Source of the DNA: Microcaldota archaeon
Lineage (GTDB): Archaea > Micrarchaeota > Micrarchaeia > Micrarchaeales > Micrarchaeaceae
NCBI GenBank assembly: GCA_021816645.1
Contig: JAKAXF010000019.1
Location: 1-9,317 of the forward strand
Direction of reading: 5' to 3'
DNA length: 9,317 nt
Each line of letters opens with the position of its first letter. Within the stretch, counting starts at the first letter, position 1. This document shows, in pieces, positions 1-5,785 of the stretch. The notes beneath the pieces are model-generated. The model was not told where the DNA came from, ran no database searches, and was given only the letters and a program-made list of their open reading frames with translations. The translations under genes and the position numbers were made by a program.

Positions 1-555
1 AACAATGTCAAGGTAGGACAGTTTCCCTGTTCAATCACTTCAGAGGCCGACGGTTCAGAAAGGATACATTATGACTCGTACGATTTTGCCGGATTGAAGG
101 GTATACGGCGCCGTAATTGGAAGACGCTCTTCTTGATCCGAAAACGATATCCAATATCGAAGGTGTTCAAGTATTCCGATGAATGGGACACACTCACTGA
201 TGGGGGTTCCATATCGTATTGGGATCAAACCTCGTTGGCACAAATTCCGAAATATGCTTTGCGCGATGCGGAAATATACAGGAGTGTTGCATTACAACAA
301 CAGATAGCGAATGACGTGCTCTATTACTGCCTGCAAGCCGACGCGTTGATCGAAAGGATGATGATAACTAAAGCAGACCTAAAATTTTGGGATATCGCAC
401 TGCCTACTATTTTAGTAGGCGGCATAGTGCTCACTGCAGTTCTGAACATGTATGCGGTCAGCCAGTACTTGCAGGCATGGGGCCTAATCCATGGGACGAC
501 CGGCACCCTGAGTTCGTTGCAGAACTTCTTCACACATTTAGCTGGAATATCGTGA
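1..555 (+). CDS. Partial protein with C-terminal membrane anchor (5' end outside window)
   Basis: The frame is open from the first base to the stop at 553-555, giving 184 visible residues, so the true start lies upstream. A TTG at 94 is a possible internal start but has no good ribosome site, and the protein-like sequence continues before it. The visible part is mostly soluble and basic in places (R-R-R-N-W-K near residue 36), followed by one strongly hydrophobic segment at about residues 132-153 and a short polar/amphipathic tail of about 30 residues. This predicts a single-pass protein anchored near its C-terminus. The next gene starts 4 nt after the stop and encodes a protein of the same plan, suggesting the two act together with the downstream ATPases. 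No family was recognised. Virion membrane protein, secretion/conjugation channel part or membrane receptor for an ATPase are all possible. Confidence 0.8.
   Translation, partial: NNVKVGQFPCSITSEADGSERIHYDSYDFAGLKGIRRRNWKTLFLIRKRYPISKVFKYSDEWDTLTDGGSISYWDQTSLAQIPKYALRDAEIYRSVALQQQIANDVLYYCLQADALIERMMITKADLKFWDIALPTILVGGIVLTAVLNMYAVSQYLQAWGLIHGTTGTLSSLQNFFTHLAGIS
397..430 (+). repeat. Strong hairpin inside the first gene
   Basis: GCCTACTA (402-409) and TAGTAGGC (413-420) form a perfect 8-bp stem with a 3-base loop. An outer GCACT/AGTGC stem (397-401 with 426-430) extends it across a one-sided 5-base bulge. It lies within codons of the membrane helix, so it is not a terminator in the usual place. 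It might slow translation during membrane insertion, or be chance. Confidence 0.45.
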
Positions 556-559
556 TACA

Positions 560-1153
560 ATGTTGCGCAAACCAAAAACAAAACTCACGCCAGTAGATAA
601 TATCGACATCGTGCTCCGGGAAAAGGGACTGGTAATACGAATCCTGACAATGCCAGTTTATCTTGAGAGATATATCGATCCGGCCACTGCAACGGAAACG
701 CAGCGCTTTTTCGTGTTGCTGAAGGACGGAAAGCAAACATTCAAATTGTTCATTGTGAAAGATGAGGACCATGCATTGTTGGGCGTATCAAGGGAAACTA
801 TATATATACAATACAAACGCGGCATGCCGGAACGTTTCGTGCAACTCGGCCTGGCGGACGTGGGGATAGCATTCGAGAAGGGGAAGCCGCACCCGGTGCA
901 GGAAGACATGGGCAAAACACTGGTCAAAGTATTGCAGATAAACATCGATAAAAAGAAGGCGCCGCCAACGCTAATTGTAGGGCTTACAAAGGGCCTTTTC
1001 TACATGTTCATCTTCAGCGTCATCGTGTTCAGCGCGATGTATGGGGTCAACATATACATGCAATACGCCGCTGTCAACGCATGGCAAAGCGCATCATCGT
1101 TCCTGTCGCACTATCTGGCTTCTCAGCAGGCTGCATCCGCGCCAGTACCATAG
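560..1153 (+). CDS. Small protein with C-terminal membrane anchor
   Basis: A 197-residue protein starting at ATG 560. GTGAT at 552-556, overlapping the previous stop, serves as ribosome site with exactly four bases between its TGA and the ATG. Residues 1-130 look like a soluble alpha/beta domain with alternating hydrophobic strands (for example around residues 20-35 and 48-66). A hydrophobic helix at about residues 142-165 follows, preceded by the basic run K-K-K at 131-133, which by the positive-inside rule suggests a cytosolic N-terminal domain. The roughly 30-residue tail is rich in Ala, Ser and Gln. Anchor and tail resemble in layout the end of the preceding protein (N-x-Y...A-W...S-S-x-L/F). 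No known family was recognised. It is inferred to be the cytosol-facing membrane partner of the ATPases encoded next. Confidence 0.88.
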   Translation: MLRKPKTKLTPVDNIDIVLREKGLVIRILTMPVYLERYIDPATATETQRFFVLLKDGKQTFKLFIVKDEDHALLGVSRETIYIQYKRGMPERFVQLGLADVGIAFEKGKPHPVQEDMGKTLVKVLQINIDKKKAPPTLIVGLTKGLFYMFIFSVIVFSAMYGVNIYMQYAAVNAWQSASSFLSHYLASQQAASAPVP

Positions 1154-1159
1154 GTTATC
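1152..1159 (+). promoter_or_regulatory. Ribosome binding site deciding the start of the P-loop ATPase
   Basis: AGGTTATC differs by one base from AGGTGATC, the complement of the usual archaeal 16S rRNA tail. It overlaps the previous stop (TAG 1151-1153) and sits two bases before ATG 1162. This favours 1162 over the in-frame ATG at 1081, which lies inside the membrane-tail coding part of the upstream gene. Confidence 0.6.
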
Positions 1160-1161
1160 CG

Positions 1162-2652
1162 ATGGAAGAGGAGAGTGGAGAGGAAGAGCCTAGACAAGGC
1201 TTTGCTGAATATTACGGAAAATACACTTTTGACAATATTCACCAATACAAGATAGAAGATGAATATCCACACCTGGTATCGCGCATCGTATCAGAGATAC
1301 GCCGTGGGAACTTCATGATAGACGACCCTGAGTTGATAGGAGATATATCTTACTTCCTAACATTCATGACCGAAATCGCGGACAAGTATGACGCGGTCTC
1401 AGAAATAGTGAGCACGGTAATAAACCAGAAAACCGGACAGCCATACACATTGGAATCGTTTTCGCAATATGTGGACACGCACATGATGCTTCCTGCAGCA
1501 AAGACCAAGGCAGTGATATCGGCACTCGGCAGAAAATATGCAGTTGTGATGGCTAGAAAAGCATCCATGCGCAAGGGTACAAAGGACAAGCTACCTTTTT
1601 TAGACCGAGTAGCTCAAAAGCTACAATTCACAAATTGGCTGGAGGAAGAGCAAGAATACTTCGATTCCATAGTAAACAAGCTCCACCAGAGTGAATTCCT
1701 GATAAATCATTATAGGGTAATGGAAGACGGAGAAATACATATGTTAATGTCCGGCGACAATAAGAGCGGCAAGACTGGCACATCTACAAGGTTCGCGATA
1801 TACTCATGGAAAGATTTGAGAGGGTTTTTCAGACCGTACATAGAAGAGCAAATTAAAAATGGGCATTACATAAAGATGGATGGCAGTCCATACAAGAACT
1901 TCAATGAGCTTGTACCGGAGCATTTCAGGTTGAAGGATCGCATGATAATGATGGACAGGAAGCACAGGCTCGGACTGCTAGCATCCAGTCCGTTCCCAGA
2001 TTTGATTTATGATGAAGGCAATTTTACCAATCTGAACCTCAAGAGCATGGATCCTGAATCAGTGGAAGAAACAATGGCTGCATACGGCGCCAGGAACAAA
2101 CACCCGTTCGTGATATACAACTACCAGAATTCCAACAGACCGACACTATTCTTACGGGAAAAATTCAACGTGTGGTTCCACAAAATCCATATCAATGTGG
2201 GCTTTTTGCTTATACGGCAGAGATTGATTGTACCAGGCAAGGATCCGTGGCTGGTAAAGCGCCTTTCCAAAATACTCGAATCGGGAAACGACGACGCTAT
2301 ATATGGATTCTTCAAGAGGCACCCATATACGATGCAGGAATTCGATAATCTCCGCGACATGCCCAAAAAATTAAGGGATAGATACGACATCAGGCGTCAG
2401 AAAGCCCAGACCGATTATTATAACAAACGGAACGCCGCGTCGCAGTTGGAAGAAGCCAGGTCTGAAATAGCGTATGATTTGGCCGAAAAGGTAAGCAATG
2501 GCAAGATGGCATTCGCGGCGCTTGACAAGGCGTTGTCGGACATGGGAGTGAGCAGCATGAGCGAGCGCAACAGGATAAAAGGGATAGCTGCGGGAATAAT
2601 CAGCCAAAAGAATATCATAGAAAAGCACAAGAGGGAGACGGCGGATGGCTGA
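1162..2652 (+). CDS. Divergent P-loop ATPase
   Basis: A 496-residue protein. Start 1162 was chosen for its ribosome site and because residues before it would be a shadow of the upstream gene. Residues 1-190 are acidic then helical. The Walker A loop G-D-N-K-S-G-K-T is at 198-205, and a Walker B-like stretch P-D-L-I-Y-D-E-G has its acidic pair at D284-E285. A conserved-looking segment follows (Y-G-A-R-N-K-H-P-F-V-I-Y-N-Y-Q-N), plausibly the sensor strand, then several arginines and a long charged helical C-terminus. The order Walker A, DEG, sensor strand with Asn/Gln, then a W-F-H strand recalls ATPases of archaeal viruses and plasmids used in DNA packaging or transfer, but this is resemblance of layout only. 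It follows two membrane-anchored proteins and overlaps the AAA+ gene by 8 nt, so it probably powers the same machine. Sampled GC is about 41%, clearly below the next gene. Confidence 0.88.
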   Translation: MEEESGEEEPRQGFAEYYGKYTFDNIHQYKIEDEYPHLVSRIVSEIRRGNFMIDDPELIGDISYFLTFMTEIADKYDAVSEIVSTVINQKTGQPYTLESFSQYVDTHMMLPAAKTKAVISALGRKYAVVMARKASMRKGTKDKLPFLDRVAQKLQFTNWLEEEQEYFDSIVNKLHQSEFLINHYRVMEDGEIHMLMSGDNKSGKTGTSTRFAIYSWKDLRGFFRPYIEEQIKNGHYIKMDGSPYKNFNELVPEHFRLKDRMIMMDRKHRLGLLASSPFPDLIYDEGNFTNLNLKSMDPESVEETMAAYGARNKHPFVIYNYQNSNRPTLFLREKFNVWFHKIHINVGFLLIRQRLIVPGKDPWLVKRLSKILESGNDDAIYGFFKRHPYTMQEFDNLRDMPKKLRDRYDIRRQKAQTDYYNKRNAASQLEEARSEIAYDLAEKVSNGKMAFAALDKALSDMGVSSMSERNRIKGIAAGIISQKNIIEKHKRETADG

Positions 2653-3970
2653 GGAGTACGACGAAACTGACAAGCGCCTGATGGAAAGCATCAGCGCACA
2701 CCTGAAAGCAGACGATGTGAAGGGCGCGGTGGCCCAGATAAGGACGCTCGTGCAGAACTCAACGAATGCGGACGTAGTAAGGGAATATGCGTCGCTCCTT
2801 AACAGGCTCGTCACGATGCCGAAGACATCGCCTGCGCAGAAGAACGAGCAGCAGTTCGAGATACAGGTCGAGCATCCGACGACTACTTTCCGTGATGTCA
2901 AGGGCATGAATAGGCTGAAGAAGAAATTGTCGAAGGAGGTCATACTGATGATCAGGAACCGGCGCGGTTACCTGAAGCACCGGTTGAAACCCTCCGGCAT
3001 ATTGCTTTACGGGCCGCCGGGCGTGGGCAAGACGTTCTTGGCCGAATCCCTCGCTGGCGAATTCGGGATGAGCATAATCAAGCCAGACCTGGCGCGCATA
3101 TTCTCGCAGTGGGTGGGAGAGACCGAGAAGAACATAGAAAAGATGGTCACGCTGGCGAAGCTGAATGAGCCATGCGTTATATTCATAGACGAAGTAGACG
3201 CGAAGATAAGGAACAGGGCTAACATAGAGGCCAGAGGGGAAAGCGCGGTGAACCTCGGCGCGACGACGCAATTCTTGGAAACGATGCAGCGCGTCCACAA
3301 CGAAAATAACCAGATATTATTCGTGGCAGGATCCAATAGGATATGGGATGTGGATGCGGCGGCCAAGCGCCCCGGAAGGTTCGGCGATCTGATATACGTG
3401 CCGCCTCCAAAAATAATGGACAGGTTAACGCTGTTCACGAATTATCTTCGCACAGTAGATGAAAAGAAGATATCGTTCGCAGGCTATCTGAGGCTGGCAT
3501 TGGCGACAGCAGGATATTCGCCGGCTGACATAGAGGAGATATGCATAATCGCGAAGAAGGAGATGCTCTACAAGAACGTGACGGATAACATGGCGTACTT
3601 CGATAAGAAATTCACGCGCGAGGATTATCTGGCGGCGCGGGCTGCGGGCCAGTTACCGGCAAAGCCGAAGGAGATGCTGTCTACCGGCAGTGTGGTGCGC
3701 GTGATAAGGAAGCAGTTCAAGACATCGAGTCTCGATATGTGGTACGTCGAATCGCAGAAAGCCCTCGTCGGCTGGGACGAGACGGTAGTGGAGAAGCAGA
3801 AGGGCCTCATAAGGACGAAGACATTCAAGAAGAAGGTGAAGCACGAGGGCAGGATGACGAAAGACGAACAAAAGATTTATAAGGCGATGTTCCTAGATAT
3901 TAAGAAGGCGAATCGCCGGTACAGGCGCATGTGGGTATGGTTCCTGCGCCAGTTCGGGCGGTGGATATGA
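2645..3970 (+). CDS. AAA+ ATPase, Vps4/CdvC/Cdc48-like
   Basis: A 441-residue AAA+ protein starting at ATG 2645, overlapping the previous gene by 8 nt. The core spans about residues 80-335: Walker A G-P-P-G-V-G-K-T (123-130), pore loop 1 S-Q-W-V-G-E (154-159, aromatic W156), Walker B V-I-F-I-D-E (D182, E183), sensor 1 Asn231, arginine fingers R242 and R245 in K-R-P-G-R-F, and sensor 2 region Y-S-P-A-D-I-E-E (291-298). All key residues are present, so it should be an active hexameric unfoldase or remodelling enzyme. A tryptophan in pore loop 1 is typical of Vps4 and archaeal CdvC, whereas Cdc48/PAN-type proteins usually have Tyr, Phe or Met. Residues 1-60 look like a short three-helix bundle, possibly MIT-like. 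The C-terminal 100 residues are basic and end in a Trp/Arg-rich amphipathic stretch (426-441) that could touch membrane or nucleic acid. Its substrate may be the membrane proteins or ATPase encoded upstream (inference). Sampled GC is about 58%. Confidence 0.95.
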   Translation: MAEEYDETDKRLMESISAHLKADDVKGAVAQIRTLVQNSTNADVVREYASLLNRLVTMPKTSPAQKNEQQFEIQVEHPTTTFRDVKGMNRLKKKLSKEVILMIRNRRGYLKHRLKPSGILLYGPPGVGKTFLAESLAGEFGMSIIKPDLARIFSQWVGETEKNIEKMVTLAKLNEPCVIFIDEVDAKIRNRANIEARGESAVNLGATTQFLETMQRVHNENNQILFVAGSNRIWDVDAAAKRPGRFGDLIYVPPPKIMDRLTLFTNYLRTVDEKKISFAGYLRLALATAGYSPADIEEICIIAKKEMLYKNVTDNMAYFDKKFTREDYLAARAAGQLPAKPKEMLSTGSVVRVIRKQFKTSSLDMWYVESQKALVGWDETVVEKQKGLIRTKTFKKKVKHEGRMTKDEQKIYKAMFLDIKKANRRYRRMWVWFLRQFGRWI

Positions 3971-3977
3971 GCTTGCG

Positions 3978-4226
3978 GTGCATACGTTGAATTTGGCGGA
4001 ATTGGTCAATGGGCGCGCAAGGCTGCTGATTGCCGATCAATTATTCGGGCAACCGCAGCGGTTCGATATGGTCACGCTTGAGATGATACGATGCCGAGAG
4101 GAAGACCAAGGGCAGAAAACGGGGAGGGAGAGGAGCGCGGGCAGGAGACCCAGCCGGAGCAGCCGGCCGCCACGGACGGCGGCGGCAAGATCGAGGAGAC
4201 TGCATATGCGCAGATGCGCAAATTAG
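3978..4226 (+). CDS. Doubtful small ORF overlapping the next gene
   Basis: A GTG-started 82-residue frame. The first 37 residues (MHTLNLAELVNGRARLL, then a helical-looking stretch to T-L-E-M-I-R) look protein-like and fill an otherwise unexplained gap between the AAA+ gene and the gene at 4091. The rest is an Arg/Ser/Pro-rich string lying in another frame of the next gene, typical of a shadow. The ribosome site before GTG 3978 is weak. It may be a real small gene with a long overlap, the intact head of a gene whose tail was lost by frameshift, or non-coding leader. No similarity was recognised. Confidence 0.3.
   Translation: MHTLNLAELVNGRARLLIADQLFGQPQRFDMVTLEMIRCREEDQGQKTGRERSAGRRPSRSSRPPRTAAARSRRLHMRRCAN
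4080..4087 (+). promoter_or_regulatory. Ribosome binding site for the gene at 4091
   Basis: GAGATGAT is one mismatch from GAGGTGAT and its TGA lies four bases before ATG 4091, the same spacing seen at several other starts in this window. An in-frame stop at 4079-4081 rules out a longer protein. Confidence 0.55.
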
Positions 4227-4582
4227 GATATACGCAGTACACACCCACGACCGGCTTGATACTCTTCGACGCGGAGATATATCCGGCAGAACCGCCCGAG
4301 GCGAAGCGGGTCAACATAAACCCAATCAGGGAGGACAACGGGAAGATAGAAAGAGTCGGTTTAGGTTTCATAGGACCGCTCGATGAGCCGCTATTCTACC
4401 TCGTGATACCGAGGGATGAACTGCTGCAGAGCGTGGCGAAACCGCTGCCCAACTCGAACGCGAAGTATGTAGGACTCGCATTCATGGGCAAGAACAGGAC
4501 GCGCGGCCCGATAGGCCTGCTCTCGATGGAGACGAATGCATACAAGCGCTTTTCCGCCGAGGCCGAAAAGATAGGAGAATAA
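4091..4582 (+). CDS. Hypothetical protein with disordered N-terminus
   Basis: A 163-residue protein. Residues 1-32 are rich in Glu, Arg, Gly, Pro and Gln and are almost certainly disordered. From about residue 33 there is a compact alpha/beta domain with several beta-like strands (L-I-L-F-D-A-E-I-Y, V-G-L-G-F-I-G, L-F-Y-L-V-I, Y-V-G-L-A-F-M-G, I-G-L-L-S-M). The two similar strands L-G-F-I-G and L-A-F-M-G suggest a duplicated or barrel-like fold. There are no cysteines, membrane helices or obvious catalytic motif. It is the last gene before the promoter at 4620 and so probably closes the ATPase operon. Function not recognised; a structural or adaptor part of the same machine is possible. Confidence 0.85.
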   Translation: MPRGRPRAENGEGEERGQETQPEQPAATDGGGKIEETAYAQMRKLGYTQYTPTTGLILFDAEIYPAEPPEAKRVNINPIREDNGKIERVGLGFIGPLDEPLFYLVIPRDELLQSVAKPLPNSNAKYVGLAFMGKNRTRGPIGLLSMETNAYKRFSAEAEKIGE

Positions 4583-4603
4583 GTCCGACCACGACCAGCG
4601 TTC

Positions 4604-4657
4604 TGCGTAGCTCAGATAGGTTTAAATACCTTTAATGCGTAGCTCAATCGTGATGGT
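4604..4657 (+). promoter_or_regulatory. Archaeal promoter of the small-gene array, with flanking direct repeat
   Basis: TATA box TTTAAATA lies at 4621-4628 with the start codon at 4658; an archaeal start site about 25 nt after the box would give a leader of only several nucleotides. The 11-mer TGCGTAGCTCA occurs just before the box (4604-4614) and again just after it (4636-4646), 32 bases apart, about three helical turns. Positions 4620-4649 are identical to 8951-8980 before the HerA-like gene. The repeats on the same face of the helix could be operators for a regulator (inference). TGATGGT directly before the ATG can act as ribosome site. Confidence 0.75.
4620..4649 (+). repeat. 30-bp promoter repeat, copy 1
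   Basis: Exact 30-bp match to 8951-8980. It contains the TATA box and the 20 bases after it, ending in GCGTAGCTCAATC. Sequence before and after diverges at once, so the repeat is confined to the promoter core. Confidence 0.85.
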
Positions 4658-5050
4658 ATGGCAAAGGATGCATCCGACGAAGCCCTGGAAAAGCTGGCGG
4701 GGCATGAGAAGAGGAAGACGCCGAGTTTGGATAAGGCATTGGAGAAACTCGCGGGACATGAGAAGAGGGAGACCCCTGCGCTTGACAAGGCGCTGAAGTA
4801 TCTGGCAGGTTCCGGCGGCAAGCCGGGTTATGCTGACGAGGCTCTGCGAAGGCTGCGCGGTCATGAGAGGCGCAGGACGCCGCAGTTGGACTATGCCTTG
4901 AGAAAACTCTCTGGCCATGAGAAGCTGCGCACACCGGCGCTTGACAAGGCACTGGATCGCCTTGCGGGTACGGGCAAGAACAATGACGCGCGCCTGGATC
5001 TGGCGTACAAGCGCCTTGCAGGCAAGCACGGCAGGAGGCTAAGGGCGTGA
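4658..5050 (+). CDS. 18-residue tandem-repeat protein
   Basis: A 130-residue, highly basic protein made almost wholly of seven repeats after the leader MAKDA. The unit is about L-D-x-A-L-x-x-L-A-G-H-E-K-R-x-T-P-x, 18 residues (17 in unit 3), with units at nucleotides 4673, 4727, 4781, 4832, 4886, 4940 and 4994. There is a higher order: units 1, 2, 4 and 5 carry the H-E-K/R-R-x-T-P half, while units 3 and 6 replace it with a Gly-rich S/T-G-x-x half, so units 1-3 and 4-6 form two ~53-residue super-repeats. Each unit should be one amphipathic helix followed by a charged turn. Unit 7 ends in R-R-L-R-A, where the sequence becomes the junction element. It is the first gene after the promoter, so probably strongly expressed. 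No known repeat family was recognised; a nucleic acid or protein-binding scaffold is plausible. Confidence 0.87.
   Translation: MAKDASDEALEKLAGHEKRKTPSLDKALEKLAGHEKRETPALDKALKYLAGSGGKPGYADEALRRLRGHERRRTPQLDYALRKLSGHEKLRTPALDKALDRLAGTGKNNDARLDLAYKRLAGKHGRRLRA
4673..5047 (+). repeat. Seven tandem 54-bp coding repeats in two super-repeats
   Basis: Seven in-frame units of 54, 54, 51, 54, 54, 54 and 54 bp. Units 1-3 (4673-4831) and 4-6 (4832-4993) correspond one to one, pointing to duplication of a three-unit block after single-unit duplication. Confidence 0.85.
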
Positions 5051-5068
5051 TAGAGGGCGTAGCAGAAG

Positions 5069-5083
5069 AGAATGAGAGCATGA
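5069..5083 (+). promoter_or_regulatory. Junction element not at the end of a gene
   Basis: AGAATGAGAGCATGA lies 19 nt after the stop of the repeat-protein gene. Its own reading (K-R-M-R-A-stop) follows stop codons at 5051 and 5060 and belongs to no gene. It supports ATG 5080 as the start of the next gene. Confidence 0.65.
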
Positions 5084-5313
5084 CAAAGACGAAAAACGAT
5101 TTGAGATATATGGGCGAGCGTACGGATCATAAGGAATTTTCGGACGGCAAAAAGAGCGTGCAGGTTTACGAACCGCGCCATGACGACACTGATGAGTATA
5201 TACCATATTGGGAAGTGGTCTATGACGGCGCCGTAGATTTCCAGGGCACAAAGGAGGAGATGCTTAAAAAGTATCCGGAGCTAAGGTCCTATTATGGGAG
5301 GATGAGGGCATGA
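5080..5313 (+). CDS. Small hypothetical protein
   Basis: A 77-residue protein. ATG 5080 was preferred over the GTG at 5047 because the junction element TGAGAGCATGAC precedes 5080 exactly as at other starts, and the head M-T-K resembles neighbouring genes (M-T-K at 5597, 5782 and 7923). The sequence is charged, with beta-like segments (K-S-V-Q-V-Y-E-P and Y-W-E-V-V-Y-D-G-A-V-D-F) followed by a helix (T-K-E-E-M-L-K-K-Y-P-E-L), a small single-domain layout. It ends in G-R-M-R-A, encoded by the next junction, and overlaps the following gene by 4 nt. L-R-Y at residues 8-10 is shared with the 5597 gene. No family recognised. Confidence 0.8.
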   Translation: MTKTKNDLRYMGERTDHKEFSDGKKSVQVYEPRHDDTDEYIPYWEVVYDGAVDFQGTKEEMLKKYPELRSYYGRMRA

Positions 5314-5600
5314 GCACGGACGGATTGATTATCAAACTGAAACGCGCGGAGGGCAACCACAAGGGGTATTATGCAATACCTTTTGAGGGCAAGACATACA
5401 GGAGCTTCAGGGCAGCAGAACGCGATCTAGATTTCGACAGCGCGATGGCGCCGGAACGCGGCTATGACAAAATCGACCTGTCGATAAAGAAGGGACCCAA
5501 AAAGTATATAGGCAGGATAGCCCTTAGTAGGTATAGCAATATCGATCTGGGGTCGTTTTTCGGCAGATTCGAGCGCGAGGATAGCAGGCTGAGAGCATGA
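5310..5600 (+). CDS. Small basic hypothetical protein
   Basis: A 96-residue protein starting in the ATGA overlap with the previous gene. It is basic and aromatic-rich, with an N-terminal beta-like part (L-I-I-K-L-K-R...Y-Y-A-I-P-F-E-G-K-T-Y-R-S-F) that resembles small nucleic acid-binding or AP2-like beta sheets (G-Y-Y-A-I then K-T-Y-R-S-F-R-A-A-E-R-D), then a basic stretch with K-K-G-P-K-K. The segment G-K-x-Y-R-S-F-x-A-A-E is reminiscent of phage proteins that bind DNA through a short beta sheet, but this is only a suggestion. It ends in S-R-L-R-A from the junction element. Confidence 0.82.
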   Translation: MSTDGLIIKLKRAEGNHKGYYAIPFEGKTYRSFRAAERDLDFDSAMAPERGYDKIDLSIKKGPKKYIGRIALSRYSNIDLGSFFGRFEREDSRLRA

Positions 5601-5785
5601 CCAAACGTATAACGAAAGGAGAATTGAGATATGTAAAATACTGCATGCGCGGCATCTTGAGCGAGATACAAAGCGACAGCGTGGATCCGGGGTACATCGA
5701 GGAGAAACTGTTGGCTATAAAGAATACTGCCAATAGGATACGTGCGGCGCAGGAAACCCAAAAAGGAAATAGGCTGAGAGCATGA
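5597..5785 (+). CDS. Very small helical hypothetical protein
   Basis: A 62-residue protein starting in the ATGA overlap. It is predicted mostly helical and basic (E-L-R-Y-V-K-Y-C-M-R-G-I-L-S-E-I, then Y-I-E-E-K-L-L-A-I-K-N-T-A-N-R-I-R-A-A), perhaps a two-helix hairpin that dimerises. Its first 38 nt with the junction (5586-5623) match 5995-6032 at 34 of 38 positions, so its head was duplicated downstream. It ends in N-R-L-R-A. Unrecognised. Confidence 0.78.
   Translation: MTKRITKGELRYVKYCMRGILSEIQSDSVDPGYIEEKLLAIKNTANRIRAAQETQKGNRLRA

Noticed and set aside
798..812. TATATATATA-like stretch as an internal promoter
   Set aside because: It is made of Ile/Tyr codons inside a well-formed gene, with no gene start at a suitable distance.
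1081..1161. Longer start for the P-loop ATPase at ATG 1081
   Set aside because: The extra 27 residues are read from codons of the upstream membrane protein's tail, and ATG 1162 has a ribosome site at the normal distance.
2371..2943. 190-codon open frame on the - strand
   Set aside because: It covers the end of the P-loop ATPase and the start of the AAA+ gene, both well supported; composition (many Ser, Cys, Phe) is that of an antisense shadow.
4604..4630. tRNA-like start (GCGTAGCTCAGATAGG resembles a D-arm)
   Set aside because: No matching acceptor, anticodon or T arm follows; the sequence is a promoter, and the same 11-mer recurs after the TATA box.
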